DNA of 64,000 nt, from positions 37,822 through 101,821 of the forward strand of contig CADAAR010000023.1 of NCBI GenBank assembly GCA_902785945.1. Reading direction: 5' to 3'. Positions 25,481 to 34,294 of this stretch are shown piece by piece (the first letter of the stretch is position 1; every line of letters begins with the position of its first letter). The position numbers were made by a program, and so were the translations under genes. The notes beneath the pieces are model-generated. The model had not been told where the DNA came from and ran no database searches. It saw only the letters and a list, made by a program, of their open reading frames with translations. Origin of the DNA: an uncultured Prevotellaceae bacterium (GTDB taxonomy: Bacteria; Bacteroidota; Bacteroidia; Bacteroidales; Bacteroidaceae).

Positions 25481-26134
25481 ATGGAAAAGCAGAATGAAAT
25501 GAAATCCAAGAGAGTTCACAACCTGATTATCGTGGACGAAAGCGGTTCTATGGAGATTATCCGCAAGCAGGCCTTTGTAGGAATGAACGAAACACTAGAG
25601 ACAGTACGCAAGATGCAGGAGAAGTTTCCCGATACCGAACAGAAGATAACCCTCATCACCTTCGACAGCGAGCATACGAAAGTGCACTATGACAACACGC
25701 CTGCCAGCCAGACGAAAGACCTCTCATGGAAAGCCTATAACCCCTGTGCTGGCACGCCGCTCTACGATGCTATTGGCAAGGGAGTGTCGAAGGTCAATGC
25801 ACAGATAGAAGAGAGCGACAACGTGTTGGTGACCATTATCACTGATGGCGAGGAGAACGCCAGCGATGAGTGGACGCTGAAGATGGTCCGCAATCTGATT
25901 GAGAAGCTGAAGAAGCAGAACTGGACCTTCACGCTGATTGGTACCGACAACCTCGATGTAGAGACAATGGCCCATTCTTTCGCTATCGAAGACCACTTGG
26001 AGTTTGAGCAGGACGAGGAAGGCACCAAGGCCATGTTTGCTCGTGAGCGCAGGAGTCGTGTGCGTTATAACGCCTGCATAGACGCATGTGCGCCCTGCCC
26101 AGTAGGCTCATTCTTCAAAGAAGACGGTGATTAA
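25481..26134 (+). CDS. VWA-domain protein
   Basis: 217 residues, cytoplasmic (no signal peptide). von Willebrand A domain with a complete metal-ion site: DESGS (residues 19-23), the threonine in AGTPLYDAI and ITDGEEN. This soluble type resembles TerY-like VWA proteins of stress and phage-resistance loci. The C-terminal tail has a cysteine cluster (CIDACAPC) that could bind metal. It shares a 127-bp promoter region with the divergent sigma/macro-like gene. Confidence 0.85.
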   Translation: MEKQNEMKSKRVHNLIIVDESGSMEIIRKQAFVGMNETLETVRKMQEKFPDTEQKITLITFDSEHTKVHYDNTPASQTKDLSWKAYNPCAGTPLYDAIGKGVSKVNAQIEESDNVLVTIITDGEENASDEWTLKMVRNLIEKLKKQNWTFTLIGTDNLDVETMAHSFAIEDHLEFEQDEEGTKAMFARERRSRVRYNACIDACAPCPVGSFFKEDGD

Positions 26135-26149
26135 ATCCCATTGCACAAC

Positions 26150-26185
26150 AGAGGGGCGGATCTATATAATAAAACCCGCCCCTCT
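26150..26185. terminator. Hairpin after the VWA gene
   Basis: A 10-bp GC-rich stem AGAGGGGCGG/CCGCCCCTCT with a 16-nt AT-rich loop, between the VWA gene and the convergent small gene. There is no strong T run on either side. Confidence 0.6.
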
Positions 26186-26202
26186 CTAGTACAAAAATCT
26201 GA

Positions 26203-26406
26203 CTATTTTATTTCAACTGAACCATCAGCTTTGGTACGCAACATACCAGACTGTTCAGCCAATTCTAAATCACGAAGAGTTTCAATAATTGACTTACCAG
26301 AACGTTGGGACATACGACTGACAAGTAAAGCCTTATTCTGACTGTTGCCCCACTCACACTTCTCCTTCCAGAGATTTTCCTGAACTTCCCAAGGTTTGTA
26401 TGCCAT
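26203..26406 (-). CDS. Small hypothetical protein (67 residues)
   Basis: MAYKPWEVQENLWKEKCEW at the start, then ALLVSRMSQRSGKSIIETLRDLELAEQSG: charged, helical, soluble. Not recognised. It is 16 nt downstream of the lipoprotein gene on the same strand. Confidence 0.55.
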   Translation of the reverse strand: MAYKPWEVQENLWKEKCEWGNSQNKALLVSRMSQRSGKSIIETLRDLELAEQSGMLRTKADGSVEIK

Positions 26407-26422
26407 ATTTCTTAAGTTTTAG

Positions 26423-26794
26423 TTAATCCCAACCTTCTTCATCATTATTCTCCATATAACGGCTCATACCGTTATCAGGCATATCATCTTCAGATGCTGG
26501 ATCCCATCCACGCATATTGTCATGATCGTCATCATAGCTCCTGGATGAAGACCTCACAGCTCTCGACGACGAAGCAGGCTTGGCAGTTGACGACGCTTTG
26601 CTCTTCTCCTCAGGCACCTTCTGTTCCTCTACCTCCTGCTTAGCCTCAACAATCGTATCGACCTCTATCTTCGGAGGCCATTCCACGATGTCCTCTTGAG
26701 TACTTATTGGCGGAGGCGACTCATGGCAGCCCTTGCAATTAGCCAGCAACGCACTCTGAAGAACGATAAATACGAATAACAACAGTTTGTTCAT
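26423..26794 (-). CDS. Small lipoprotein, copy A
   Basis: 123 residues. Signal peptide MNKLLLFVFIVLQSALLANC with a cysteine for lipidation at the end of the hydrophobic stretch, then KGCHESPPP, an acidic/basic low-complexity region with a Ser/Ala/Arg run, and the end ENNDEEGWD. Its first 40 residues are nearly repeated by the truncated copy at 27835-28023. Function unknown. Confidence 0.65.
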   Translation of the reverse strand: MNKLLLFVFIVLQSALLANCKGCHESPPPISTQEDIVEWPPKIEVDTIVEAKQEVEEQKVPEEKSKASSTAKPASSSRAVRSSSRSYDDDHDNMRGWDPASEDDMPDNGMSRYMENNDEEGWD

Positions 26795-26809
26795 CTTACT
26801 CCCTATTTA

Positions 26810-27169
26810 TTATTTATCATCTGCCATATCCAACGATGCTATGAAATCGTCATAAGCAGCTTGCTCCTCTCTTCGTGCTGCTAAATAGTTGTCATAGTCA
26901 TCATCATTAGTTCGATATGTCGTTGCACCTCCAGTAACAGCGCCACTACTATGATTGATATTCCTTGCCTTACCTTGATTCTTTGCTCCCTTCTTTTTCT
27001 TCTTGGGCTTGTATCGTTTGGTTGGATGAAAAAGGCCGTCTTTATGAATAACAAAGTTATAAATAAAGGCGCCACCAACCACCAATAGCACAAGCCACCA
27101 GGGCATTATGCAACACATGAAAGCGATAACGATGACAAGCAAGATGCACAAAAGAAGACAAGCCAACAT
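26810..27169 (-). CDS. Small membrane protein with lysine-rich middle
   Basis: 119 residues. One or two TM segments in the first 40 residues (LLLCILLVIVIAFMCCIMPWW), a basic stretch KRYKPKKKKKGAKNQGK at about 53-69, then an acidic, Tyr-rich C terminus. Not recognised. It lies 15 nt upstream of the lipoprotein gene, probably the same transcript. Confidence 0.6.
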   Translation of the reverse strand: MLACLLLCILLVIVIAFMCCIMPWWLVLLVVGGAFIYNFVIHKDGLFHPTKRYKPKKKKKGAKNQGKARNINHSSGAVTGGATTYRTNDDDYDNYLAARREEQAAYDDFIASLDMADDK

Positions 27170-27244
27170 ATCTATTACAGAACTATCAGTTTCTAATTTG
27201 CCCCAAATATACGAATAAAATAAATAACTTCCAAATTTTGTATA

Positions 27245-27436
27245 TTAGAAATTCCAATCATCAGCATCCAACGTCATATTTAAACGACGATTCTTATTCT
27301 TCTTGTTCTCGTGCATTGCTCCAAAAATACCGCAAATAAACGAAAAAACAAAGACGAACGTCGTGTACCCAGGCATCATAGAAAATGCCAACACTGTGAA
27401 AAACAAGCCCCAAGGTAATAAAAAATACTTTATCAT
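27245..27436 (-). CDS. Small membrane protein, copy B
   Basis: 63 residues. A paralogue of the 67-residue protein at 22953-23156: the same MIK(S/Y)FLLPW start, two TM segments, a basic NKKNKNRR patch and the end LDADDWNF. It has the same GGAGGATTTGAT ribosome-binding context and the same type of hairpin promoter, so the whole unit was duplicated. Confidence 0.7.
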   Translation of the reverse strand: MIKYFLLPWGLFFTVLAFSMMPGYTTFVFVFSFICGIFGAMHENKKNKNRRLNMTLDADDWNF

Positions 27437-27473
27437 ATCAAATCCTCCATATTTAATTATTTATTATCTCGAG

Positions 27474-27530
27474 TGCAAATATATGCCCCACCCTGTCCCA
27501 AAACTCAGGACACCCCTTCAAACTTTAACT
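27474..27530 (-). promoter_or_regulatory. Hairpin promoter, copy 3 (small membrane protein B)
   Basis: TATATTTGCA (27474-27483), TGTCC/GGACA hairpin (27494-27512) with GAGTTTTGGG, upstream GTTAAAGTTTG on the minus strand. It overlaps the 3' end of the upstream remnant gene. Confidence 0.75.
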
Positions 27531-27880
27531 TCTTTTAGGATTTTCACTTTATAATGTTCTTGCAGAGTAAACAAGCTGCTCTTGTCTGTCACGCCCACGA
27601 AGATAATCTTGTCTGCCATTTCGCATATATATCGATTACGCGCCAAAGCTGATGCATTAGACTGGCGGACACCATCAGATGCTATAATCAACAAGCGATG
27701 GGAATTCAGCAATTCCTTCAAGTCAGGAGGAATAATCTTATACATTTGCCTGGCCATTACCAATATGATGGAACATTCAGTACCTTTCAGAAAATGGAGT
27801 ACATCCTTCTCCAATTTCGAACTGAATCCACTGACTACACACTCATGACGGCCATGATCAGCCGCAGCCCAGTCATAGAG
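27518..27880 (-). pseudogene. 5'-truncated DprA/SLOG-like Rossmann protein
   Basis: The frame reads GRHECVVSGFSSKLEKDVLHFL, then ILVMARQMY and RLLIIASDGV, with RNRYICEMADKIIFVG later: the C-terminal half of DNA-processing/SLOG-type nucleotide-binding proteins. The N-terminal half is missing; upstream the frame joins a lipoprotein fragment and a palindrome. An internal ATG at 27814 would allow a 98-residue product but the domain would be incomplete. Confidence 0.65.
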
Positions 27881-28023
27881 CTCACAGGGGGGCTGACCCC
27901 GTGTGAGCCTTCGACGATGTCCTCTTCAGTGCTTGTTTGCGGAGGCGCCTGATGGCAACCTTTGCAGTTAGCCAGCAACGCACTCTGAAGAACGATAAAT
28001 ACGAATAAAAACAGCTTGTTCAT
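27835..28023 (-). pseudogene. Truncated lipoprotein, copy B
   Basis: 62 residues. The first ~38 residues (MNKLFLFVFIVLQSALLANC, then KGCHQAPP and EEDIVE) repeat the lipoprotein at 26423-26794. The sequence then runs into a palindrome and the DprA-like remnant in another frame. A gene fragment at a recombination junction. Confidence 0.65.
27880..27908. repeat. Palindrome at the lipoprotein/DprA-like junction
   Basis: GCTCACAGGGG / CCCCGTGTGAGC inverted arms. It sits exactly where two unrelated gene fragments meet. Confidence 0.6.
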
Positions 28024-28024
28024 C

Positions 28025-31000
28025 TTATTTCGTGATGATATTCCTCAAATCGTTATAATTACGTACCACATCGTAAGTTACTGCAGAATCACCTATGGTT
28101 GCAAAATGGCGACGAGCACATTCTATCTTCGAACGTTCTGACTCACGCAGTTGTGATTCTTCCAGTGAACCTTTCGTCTCAGCCACAAAATAGACGTGCT
28201 TGATGTCTGGTCCTTCCTTGAACACAATCGCCCAGTCTGGGTTATAGTGGCCCACAGGCGTATTTATATAGAAACCACCAGGCAGTTTTGTATAGACCGC
28301 CACCTCGTTGCGTTCTTCCAAGTCCTTCGCAAAGTTCATCTCAATGCCAGCAGAATCAACCACCACCAAATCATATAGGGATTTCTGTGATTCCAGCGCA
28401 TTCACACCCAACTTGCCTTTCAGCGTCGTATTACTGAAAATATCGCTCTCAAACTGCTTATCCAGTTTGTGATACTTCACATGCTCTATCACAGCGATGG
28501 CCTTACACTCATTGATAATGTTCGAGGCCTTGATGATAAATTCTTCTGGGTTTGTCTTAAACTGATTGAAAGTATTGGGCTTTATCTTCTTCAAAATAGT
28601 TACCACAGCCTTTCGCGTCAGACCTGTATTTTCTACCAGTTTGCCTATCAAGTCGTATTTCACCTCCTGTCCAATCTCTTCATGCACAGAGAGCGTCTGT
28701 GAGTCAGTGATGCTCATAGCAGTTCCCTGTTCCAATTGCTGCTTACTGCCAATGCGATCCAGCGTACCAGTCACCATACGGAGTTGGATATCAGAAACCT
28801 TCAGGTGGTTATCCAACTGAATAACAGCTTTGTTGATCAGTTCGTCAGTTTTGAAATCCACAGTATAATATGTCTGATGATTGATCCTGCGCCACAGTTC
28901 TTGGAACTCCTTGCGCTCAAACTTCTGTGAGTCAAACTTCGCCTCGCGAACCTTCCTGCCATTCTCAGGCTTGACGGCATCAGGATTAAAGACGGTTTCA
29001 AGTTTCCTCTCCACATCCTTTTTATACTCGTCATATTCTCCAAAGTCGAGCGTACCCTCTTGTTTATCCTGATGATACTTAGGCGTCAGTTGGCCATCTT
29101 TGGTGATATAACCCTTCATGCGTAGCGTAAAAGTCAGTTCCTGCGCATCGTCCTCTGATAGTTTCTTTTGTTCGCCTTGCGCGTTGGTCACCACAAAGTC
29201 GAGGAACAACTGCATATTCACCTTCTGCGGACGATCGCCCACAGCCTCTGCAATCTCTGTCTGAAGCTTTGCAGCAAACGAGTTATATGACTCGCTGGCA
29301 ATAACAGTCAGTTCGTTCACCTCGAATACACCACCATGCAGCACGCTCTCATCCTGTCGTTCTCCCTGCTGGTTCACACACAGGCGCATACCACGACCTA
29401 CCTCCTGACGTTTTTTCGTCTGGTTATCAGAATCCTTCAGCGTACAGATCTGGAACACATTGGGATTGTCCCAACCTTCTTTCAGAGCTGAGTGCGAGAA
29501 AATAAAACGTACTGGCGTCTTAAACGATAACAGTGCCTCCTTGGCCTTCATAATCAACTGATAGCCTCGTAGTTCGTTCTCCGACTCCTTCGCCTTCGAC
29601 TCCACTACATTATTCTTCTTATCGCGCGAGAAGTAACCATCATGTACTTGATCAGGCGAAAAACTCTTCAGATACTTCACATACTCTGGGTCATCAGAGA
29701 ACCGCAGCTGCAATTCTCCCACAATCCGCTCATATTCCTCTTCGAATATCTGCGCATAGAAGCCCTTACCGCCATCAGCCTCACGATAGTTATCTACATG
29801 GTCGATAAAGAACAATGACAGACACTTGATACCTTGACGGAACAACTTCCTTTCTTTCTCGATATGGGCCAAGATTGTTGCACGAATCTGAGCCTTGCGA
29901 ATCACCTGTTCATTTACAGCGCCTATCACCTCACCTTCAGAGAGCGTGATGCCGTTTTGCAGATGGATACAACGGTTATAGCCGTCAATCTCCGTCACGC
30001 GATAGTTATCGGCATACTCCTGCAACTCGCCTGAATTCTGATAGATATCAAAACGGTCAGCCACCAACTGCGTCACCTGCTTGACACCATTACCTACCCG
30101 CTTATCAAAACCTATTCTGGCACGAGGATTACCCTCTGAGAGTTCGATGCTCTCCAGATAGAGATAGCCATTGGTAGCAGTAGAGCCTTTTTGTTCAATA
30201 CCCACCACAGAGATCTTCTTCACCAGTTTCTTGTTATAGGCATCCATCGCATCCAAGCGATAGATCATGTTCACGATGTCATCGGCCCTATGGGTAGCAC
30301 TATATAATAAGGTAAAGAGCGGATTAAACTCCTTCAATCGGTTTCGTGTAGCATTCTTTTTATCAGCACCCAATACACTCTGTGGCTCGTCGATAATCAG
30401 AATGGGGTTCGTAGCAGCAATCACGTCGATAGGTCTGCGCGAACGGAAAGCATCCAACTTCATATAGATACGACGTGCATCTTCACCTCGTGCAGCAAAG
30501 GCCTGCGTGTTGATGATCATTACGTGCATGTTGCTGTCGCTGGCGAACTGGTCTATCTTTGTCAACTGCGAACTGTCATATACGAAACTCTGAATACGCT
30601 TACCATATTCAGCGGCAAAGTGCTCGCTCATCACCTCGAACGACTTACAAACACCTTCCCTGATAGCAATGCTAGGAACCACGATGATAAATTTACTCCA
30701 GCCGTAGAGTCTGTTCAGTTCAAACATCGTCTTGATGTAGGTATAGGTCTTACCTGTACCTGTTTCCATCTCGATGGTCAGTCGCAAGTCAGCTCTGTCG
30801 AAACTTTCCGTAGGTTTCAACTGTGCAGCCATCTGGATATCACGGATATGGTTCAGCACCTCGCTATACGGCACCTCGATGGGCTGATTCTTATAGCCAA
30901 CGGCATCGAAGAATCCTCCGTTGTCAGTACCCATATCGTGCGTAAACTCCAGTAACGCAGTGTTCTTCTGCCCCAGAAACACATCCGTCACAGCCTTCGC

Positions 31001-31042
31001 TGCATCCGTCTGGAATTGTTGGTTCTTAAACTTCAGTTTCAT
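28025..31042 (-). CDS. Type III restriction endonuclease, Res subunit
   Basis: 1005 residues. An SF2 helicase with Walker A METGTGKT (residues 92-99), the Walker B variant IDEPQ, LLYSATH (motif III), FSHSALKEGWDNPNVFQI and QEVGRGMRLCVN (motifs V and VI). The C-terminal nuclease domain shows PDWAIVFKEG and VAETKGS, the PD-(D/E)XK core. It is 3 nt downstream of the Mod gene. In type III systems Res translocates or diffuses after ATP hydrolysis and cuts near unmethylated sites. The gene looks intact. Confidence 0.94.
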   Translation of the reverse strand: MKLKFKNQQFQTDAAKAVTDVFLGQKNTALLEFTHDMGTDNGGFFDAVGYKNQPIEVPYSEVLNHIRDIQMAAQLKPTESFDRADLRLTIEMETGTGKTYTYIKTMFELNRLYGWSKFIIVVPSIAIREGVCKSFEVMSEHFAAEYGKRIQSFVYDSSQLTKIDQFASDSNMHVMIINTQAFAARGEDARRIYMKLDAFRSRRPIDVIAATNPILIIDEPQSVLGADKKNATRNRLKEFNPLFTLLYSATHRADDIVNMIYRLDAMDAYNKKLVKKISVVGIEQKGSTATNGYLYLESIELSEGNPRARIGFDKRVGNGVKQVTQLVADRFDIYQNSGELQEYADNYRVTEIDGYNRCIHLQNGITLSEGEVIGAVNEQVIRKAQIRATILAHIEKERKLFRQGIKCLSLFFIDHVDNYREADGGKGFYAQIFEEEYERIVGELQLRFSDDPEYVKYLKSFSPDQVHDGYFSRDKKNNVVESKAKESENELRGYQLIMKAKEALLSFKTPVRFIFSHSALKEGWDNPNVFQICTLKDSDNQTKKRQEVGRGMRLCVNQQGERQDESVLHGGVFEVNELTVIASESYNSFAAKLQTEIAEAVGDRPQKVNMQLFLDFVVTNAQGEQKKLSEDDAQELTFTLRMKGYITKDGQLTPKYHQDKQEGTLDFGEYDEYKKDVERKLETVFNPDAVKPENGRKVREAKFDSQKFERKEFQELWRRINHQTYYTVDFKTDELINKAVIQLDNHLKVSDIQLRMVTGTLDRIGSKQQLEQGTAMSITDSQTLSVHEEIGQEVKYDLIGKLVENTGLTRKAVVTILKKIKPNTFNQFKTNPEEFIIKASNIINECKAIAVIEHVKYHKLDKQFESDIFSNTTLKGKLGVNALESQKSLYDLVVVDSAGIEMNFAKDLEERNEVAVYTKLPGGFYINTPVGHYNPDWAIVFKEGPDIKHVYFVAETKGSLEESQLRESERSKIECARRHFATIGDSAVTYDVVRNYNDLRNIITK

Positions 31043-31045
31043 AGG

Positions 31046-32986
31046 CTAAATCACTCTGACGTTATTCTGCACTTCCTGGTCTGTCCAGCCGCACTTCTGC
31101 TTGAACAGTTCGAAGAGGTTCATCTTCTGGGCGGCTTCTGTGAAGCTGCTATCGCGGAAAACCACGCGGAGAGGATGCGTCTCTGCGATGGCATCGATGA
31201 CAACGGATGTGACCACGCCGTCGAAGCAGGCCACGAGATTACCATCATCCACGTTATAGATGGTACAACCATCCACCTTCTGTGTGGCGTATGGCAATGA
31301 GAGTTCCAAGCCCCAGCGCATCATGCAGTCGAATAGCAGATCGAGACCTGTGCGCTCCTCTTTGATATTATCCAAGAACATATCGAGCGACTCCTGCGTA
31401 TAGTCCTTTGGCGCAAAAGCTACAGGCTTATAGTTCGACTCATCGCACTTCAACACACGGAAGCCGATATCGAGGTCTTGTGTTGTCAGCGGACTGTCTG
31501 CCTTAATTTTCTTGCCTGCACGACGAATACGTTCCTTACCGATTTCGCAGATATTCTTATAACCGGCCTTATATGCTTCGCTATCCTCGGTCGTTTCCTC
31601 TGGTAACTGCACCATGATAAATTTTCTATTGCCGCCATCATCTGCATTGAGTTGCATCACAGCATGAGCAGTTGTGGCAGAGCCAGAGAAGAAATCGAGA
31701 ATAATCATATCTTTGTCATAATATGCTAAGGTTTTAACAATAAAATGTAACAAAGAAACAGGTTTGGGATAATCCATTATTCTTTCATGACCGAATAACG
31801 ATGCCACCTCAGCACTAGCATCTTCATTCGTGCCTACATTCACTTTCGAATCTATTATACTCGATGGACGCTTTACCTTTTCAAGTTGGTCAGAACGAAA
31901 TACATTGAATCCAAATCTATTCGAAAGAGAAAATTTCGTACCAGCATTTATTTCCTCTGTGAGTTTTATTTGAGTCCACACAAATGGACCTTCAACTTCA
32001 ATATCATCTTCTATTACGCCATTCTTTACACTAAATCCTTTTATGAATTTAATTGGAGTCGTATCCTTAGCATATGTACCAGCATCATAATAACCACTAT
32101 TCAAAGTAGTCTCTATAAGACCTTTGGGAAACGAAAGAACTTTTATTGAGTTCGTCTTTTTTACAATAGGTTGCCACTTGTCAGAATAAGCATCCTCGCC
32201 AAATAGTTCTATCAATGAGATGTCTTTTGCATAACAAAGTAGATATTCAGTCATCGAGCGAAAAGTTTTAGAAAGATGACTTCCTTTCTTCTTTTTGGCC
32301 CAAATGAAAACACCTACCGAATTTATTTGACCAAATACCTCATTACTTATTTTTTGAAGATTATCAAGTTCATTATCATCAATAGAGATGAATATCACTC
32401 CATCCTCCGTCAACAGATTTCTTGCCACCATCAGCCTTGTATAGATCATCGAACACCAATCAGAATGGAAGCGGCCGTTGCTGTCTGTGTTCTTGCGATA
32501 GCGGTTGCCCTCATCATCAAGGTTATGCTCATCGTATTCATCTACACTCTGTGCAAAGTCATCATGATACACGAAGTCATTACCTGTGTTATATGGCGGA
32601 TCGATATAGATCATCTTGAACTTTCCCATATAGGAGTTCTGGAGCAGTTTCAACACTTCGAGGTTGTCGCCTTCGATGTAGAGGTTCTGCGTGGTGTCCC
32701 AATCGACGCTCTCCTCCTTGCAGGGTCGCAAAGTTTTGCGACAAGGTGCTGCCGCCTCGCGCTGGGCTGCTCGTTTGCCAACCCAAGTAAAGTCGTACTT
32801 CTCAGGCTCGCTATCTTCTACGTATTCCCCAAGCAGTTCGCGCAACTTACCCCAGTCTACTGCTCTATGCACTTTGCCTAAGGCATCAGGTGCCTCTGTA
32901 AAACACGATGGGAACAACTGGTAGAGTGCATCGAGATTGCGCACCGTTCCGTCTGTGGTTTCTTTGTTTAGATGATCTATTTGCAT
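31046..32986 (-). CDS. Type III DNA methyltransferase, Mod subunit
   Basis: 646 residues. Adenine methyltransferase of the beta order: catalytic DPPYNTGNDF first (about residue 131), then SAM-binding FFSGSATTAHAV at about 435. The N-terminal and central parts between are the target-recognition region. The stretch 31.9-32.3 kb, within the presumed target-recognition part, is visibly more AT-rich than the flanks, as often seen when recognition domains are exchanged. It protects host DNA and gives specificity to Res. Confidence 0.94.
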   Translation of the reverse strand: MQIDHLNKETTDGTVRNLDALYQLFPSCFTEAPDALGKVHRAVDWGKLRELLGEYVEDSEPEKYDFTWVGKRAAQREAAAPCRKTLRPCKEESVDWDTTQNLYIEGDNLEVLKLLQNSYMGKFKMIYIDPPYNTGNDFVYHDDFAQSVDEYDEHNLDDEGNRYRKNTDSNGRFHSDWCSMIYTRLMVARNLLTEDGVIFISIDDNELDNLQKISNEVFGQINSVGVFIWAKKKKGSHLSKTFRSMTEYLLCYAKDISLIELFGEDAYSDKWQPIVKKTNSIKVLSFPKGLIETTLNSGYYDAGTYAKDTTPIKFIKGFSVKNGVIEDDIEVEGPFVWTQIKLTEEINAGTKFSLSNRFGFNVFRSDQLEKVKRPSSIIDSKVNVGTNEDASAEVASLFGHERIMDYPKPVSLLHFIVKTLAYYDKDMIILDFFSGSATTAHAVMQLNADDGGNRKFIMVQLPEETTEDSEAYKAGYKNICEIGKERIRRAGKKIKADSPLTTQDLDIGFRVLKCDESNYKPVAFAPKDYTQESLDMFLDNIKEERTGLDLLFDCMMRWGLELSLPYATQKVDGCTIYNVDDGNLVACFDGVVTSVVIDAIAETHPLRVVFRDSSFTEAAQKMNLFELFKQKCGWTDQEVQNNVRVI

Positions 32987-33002
32987 GATTTTATTATTTT
33001 TA

Positions 33003-33034
33003 TTTGTTTGTTTCGTTTATTTATCGTAAATTTG
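33003..33034 (+). promoter_or_regulatory. Promoter of the YoeB-type toxin-antitoxin pair
   Basis: TTTG, 20 nt, TAAATTTG; it faces against the surrounding restriction operon. Confidence 0.8.
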
Positions 33035-33058
33035 CAGCGAAAATAAGAAGTACAAATC

Positions 33059-33298
33059 ATGACTGCATTACAATTAAATGCGGAACTGCTCCGCGAATTA
33101 AGCATCATAGCAGAGGACGAAGGGTTGATGAAAAAAGCCTTAAAAGCCCTCAAAAGGATTACGGCCAAGAAACAGGCAATGGATGAGACCGAATATATTA
33201 TGTCATCATCTGCTATGGTTGATATCCTGCGCAAAGGTGATGAAGAGATCAAGGACGGTAAGGGGAAAGTTGTAACACTCGACGAGATATGGAAATAG
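33059..33298 (+). CDS. Antitoxin of the YoeB-type pair
   Basis: 79 residues. MTALQLNAELLRELSIIAEDE at the start is shared with the orphan antitoxin at 22515; ends GKVVTLDEIWK. It overlaps the toxin start by 10 nt, a translationally coupled arrangement. It should neutralise the toxin and autoregulate. Confidence 0.85.
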   Translation: MTALQLNAELLRELSIIAEDEGLMKKALKALKRITAKKQAMDETEYIMSSSAMVDILRKGDEEIKDGKGKVVTLDEIWK

Positions 33299-33555
33299 TA
33301 CTGCTTTCCCAGGCCGAAGAAGACCTGAATTATTGGAAGAGTAAATCCGACACACGAATATTGAAACGTATCAGAGCGTTGCTTGCAGATATTCAACTGC
33401 ATCCGTTTTCGGGCATTGGCAAACCTGAACTTTTGAAGGGAACCAATGGTAAATGGAGTCGTAGAATTAACGACGAGCACCGACTCGTTTATTCTATCAG
33501 CGAAGGTAGAATTTACGTATACGTTTTCTCCTTGCGTTACCATTATTCCAAATAA
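33289..33555 (+). CDS. YoeB/Txe-family mRNA interferase toxin
   Basis: 88 residues, the family's length. AEEDLNYWKSK, RIRALLADIQLHPFSGIGKPE, WSRRINDEHRLVYSI and the C-terminal RYHY are the YoeB hallmarks; the Arg-His residues near the end are catalytic in ribosome-dependent mRNA cleavage. It ends 2 nt before the convergent DUF4391 gene, so the pair is wedged between two genes of the restriction locus. Confidence 0.93.
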   Translation: MEIVLLSQAEEDLNYWKSKSDTRILKRIRALLADIQLHPFSGIGKPELLKGTNGKWSRRINDEHRLVYSISEGRIYVYVFSLRYHYSK

Positions 33556-33557
33556 AC

Positions 33558-34247
33558 TCATACGCTCAATTCCTCCATTTTTTGTTTTAGCCCAGCTAAT
33601 TCCTGGCGTTTGGCCTTCACTTGCTTGTTCATTTTCACCTGGACATCGTATTGTGGCTCCTTGCGCATACGTTTTTCTAAAGATTGTAGTTCTGACTCCA
33701 TCGTAGCAATCCGTTTTTTCAGTTCCACAATCTCAGCGAGTGCTCCAGCTTTATGCTCACCAATGCCTGAGACCTGCGCCACGAAGTTATCGTAAATACG
33801 GGGTAACGACTGGCCTTGGATAGCCAATGCAATTTGGCTTTGATTCATCCATGTAGTCGCAAACGACTTGGTAATCTTGAATTGCGTATGGGAATTGTCC
33901 TTCCATTCCTTATAGTTAACCAATAGCATATACTGATCTTCGTATTTCAGAATGAAGACAATATGATGTGGCATGTTGGTGTCGATAAACGTAAAGACAT
34001 CCGTAGGACAATCCTGCTCTTTCAGCGTTACCACAAACACATCGATTTCTACCAACTCTTCACTCGATGTGACGTTGATGGTGTTGGAAGAGAGTTTATA
34101 GAGCCAACAAATCTGCGCCACGTCATTCACAAAGCGCACCTTCATCCGTTGGTTCACTTCCATGAACTTGTAGAACATCGTCTTAGGTACCACCTTATCG
34201 ACAATGGTGCTTTGAGGATAGCCTAATATATTGTCTGTCTCTTTCAC
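33558..34247 (-). CDS. DUF4391 family protein
   Basis: 229 residues. The body (WLYKLSSNTINV, IDVFVVTLKE, HHIVFILKYEDQYMLLVNYKEW) is alpha/beta and matches the DUF4391 group, found next to SNF2-type helicases and methyltransferases in many genomes. The C-terminal 65 residues form a coiled coil (IVELKKRIATMESELQSLE). A partner for the helicase is plausible; no catalytic residues are evident. Confidence 0.78.
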   Translation of the reverse strand: MKETDNILGYPQSTIVDKVVPKTMFYKFMEVNQRMKVRFVNDVAQICWLYKLSSNTINVTSSEELVEIDVFVVTLKEQDCPTDVFTFIDTNMPHHIVFILKYEDQYMLLVNYKEWKDNSHTQFKITKSFATTWMNQSQIALAIQGQSLPRIYDNFVAQVSGIGEHKAGALAEIVELKKRIATMESELQSLEKRMRKEPQYDVQVKMNKQVKAKRQELAGLKQKMEELSV

Positions 34248-34259
34248 GCTTCAGAATAA

Positions 34260-34294
34260 CTTCAATTTTTCAATTCTTCAACTCTTCAATTCTT
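34260..34294. repeat. Octanucleotide repeat tract (CTTCAATT)
   Basis: CTTCAATT, TTTCAATT, CTTCAACT, CTTCAATT, CTT: four units of 8 bp, the only tract here with period 8. The TGA stop of the helicase (34286-34288) is inside it. Confidence 0.85.
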
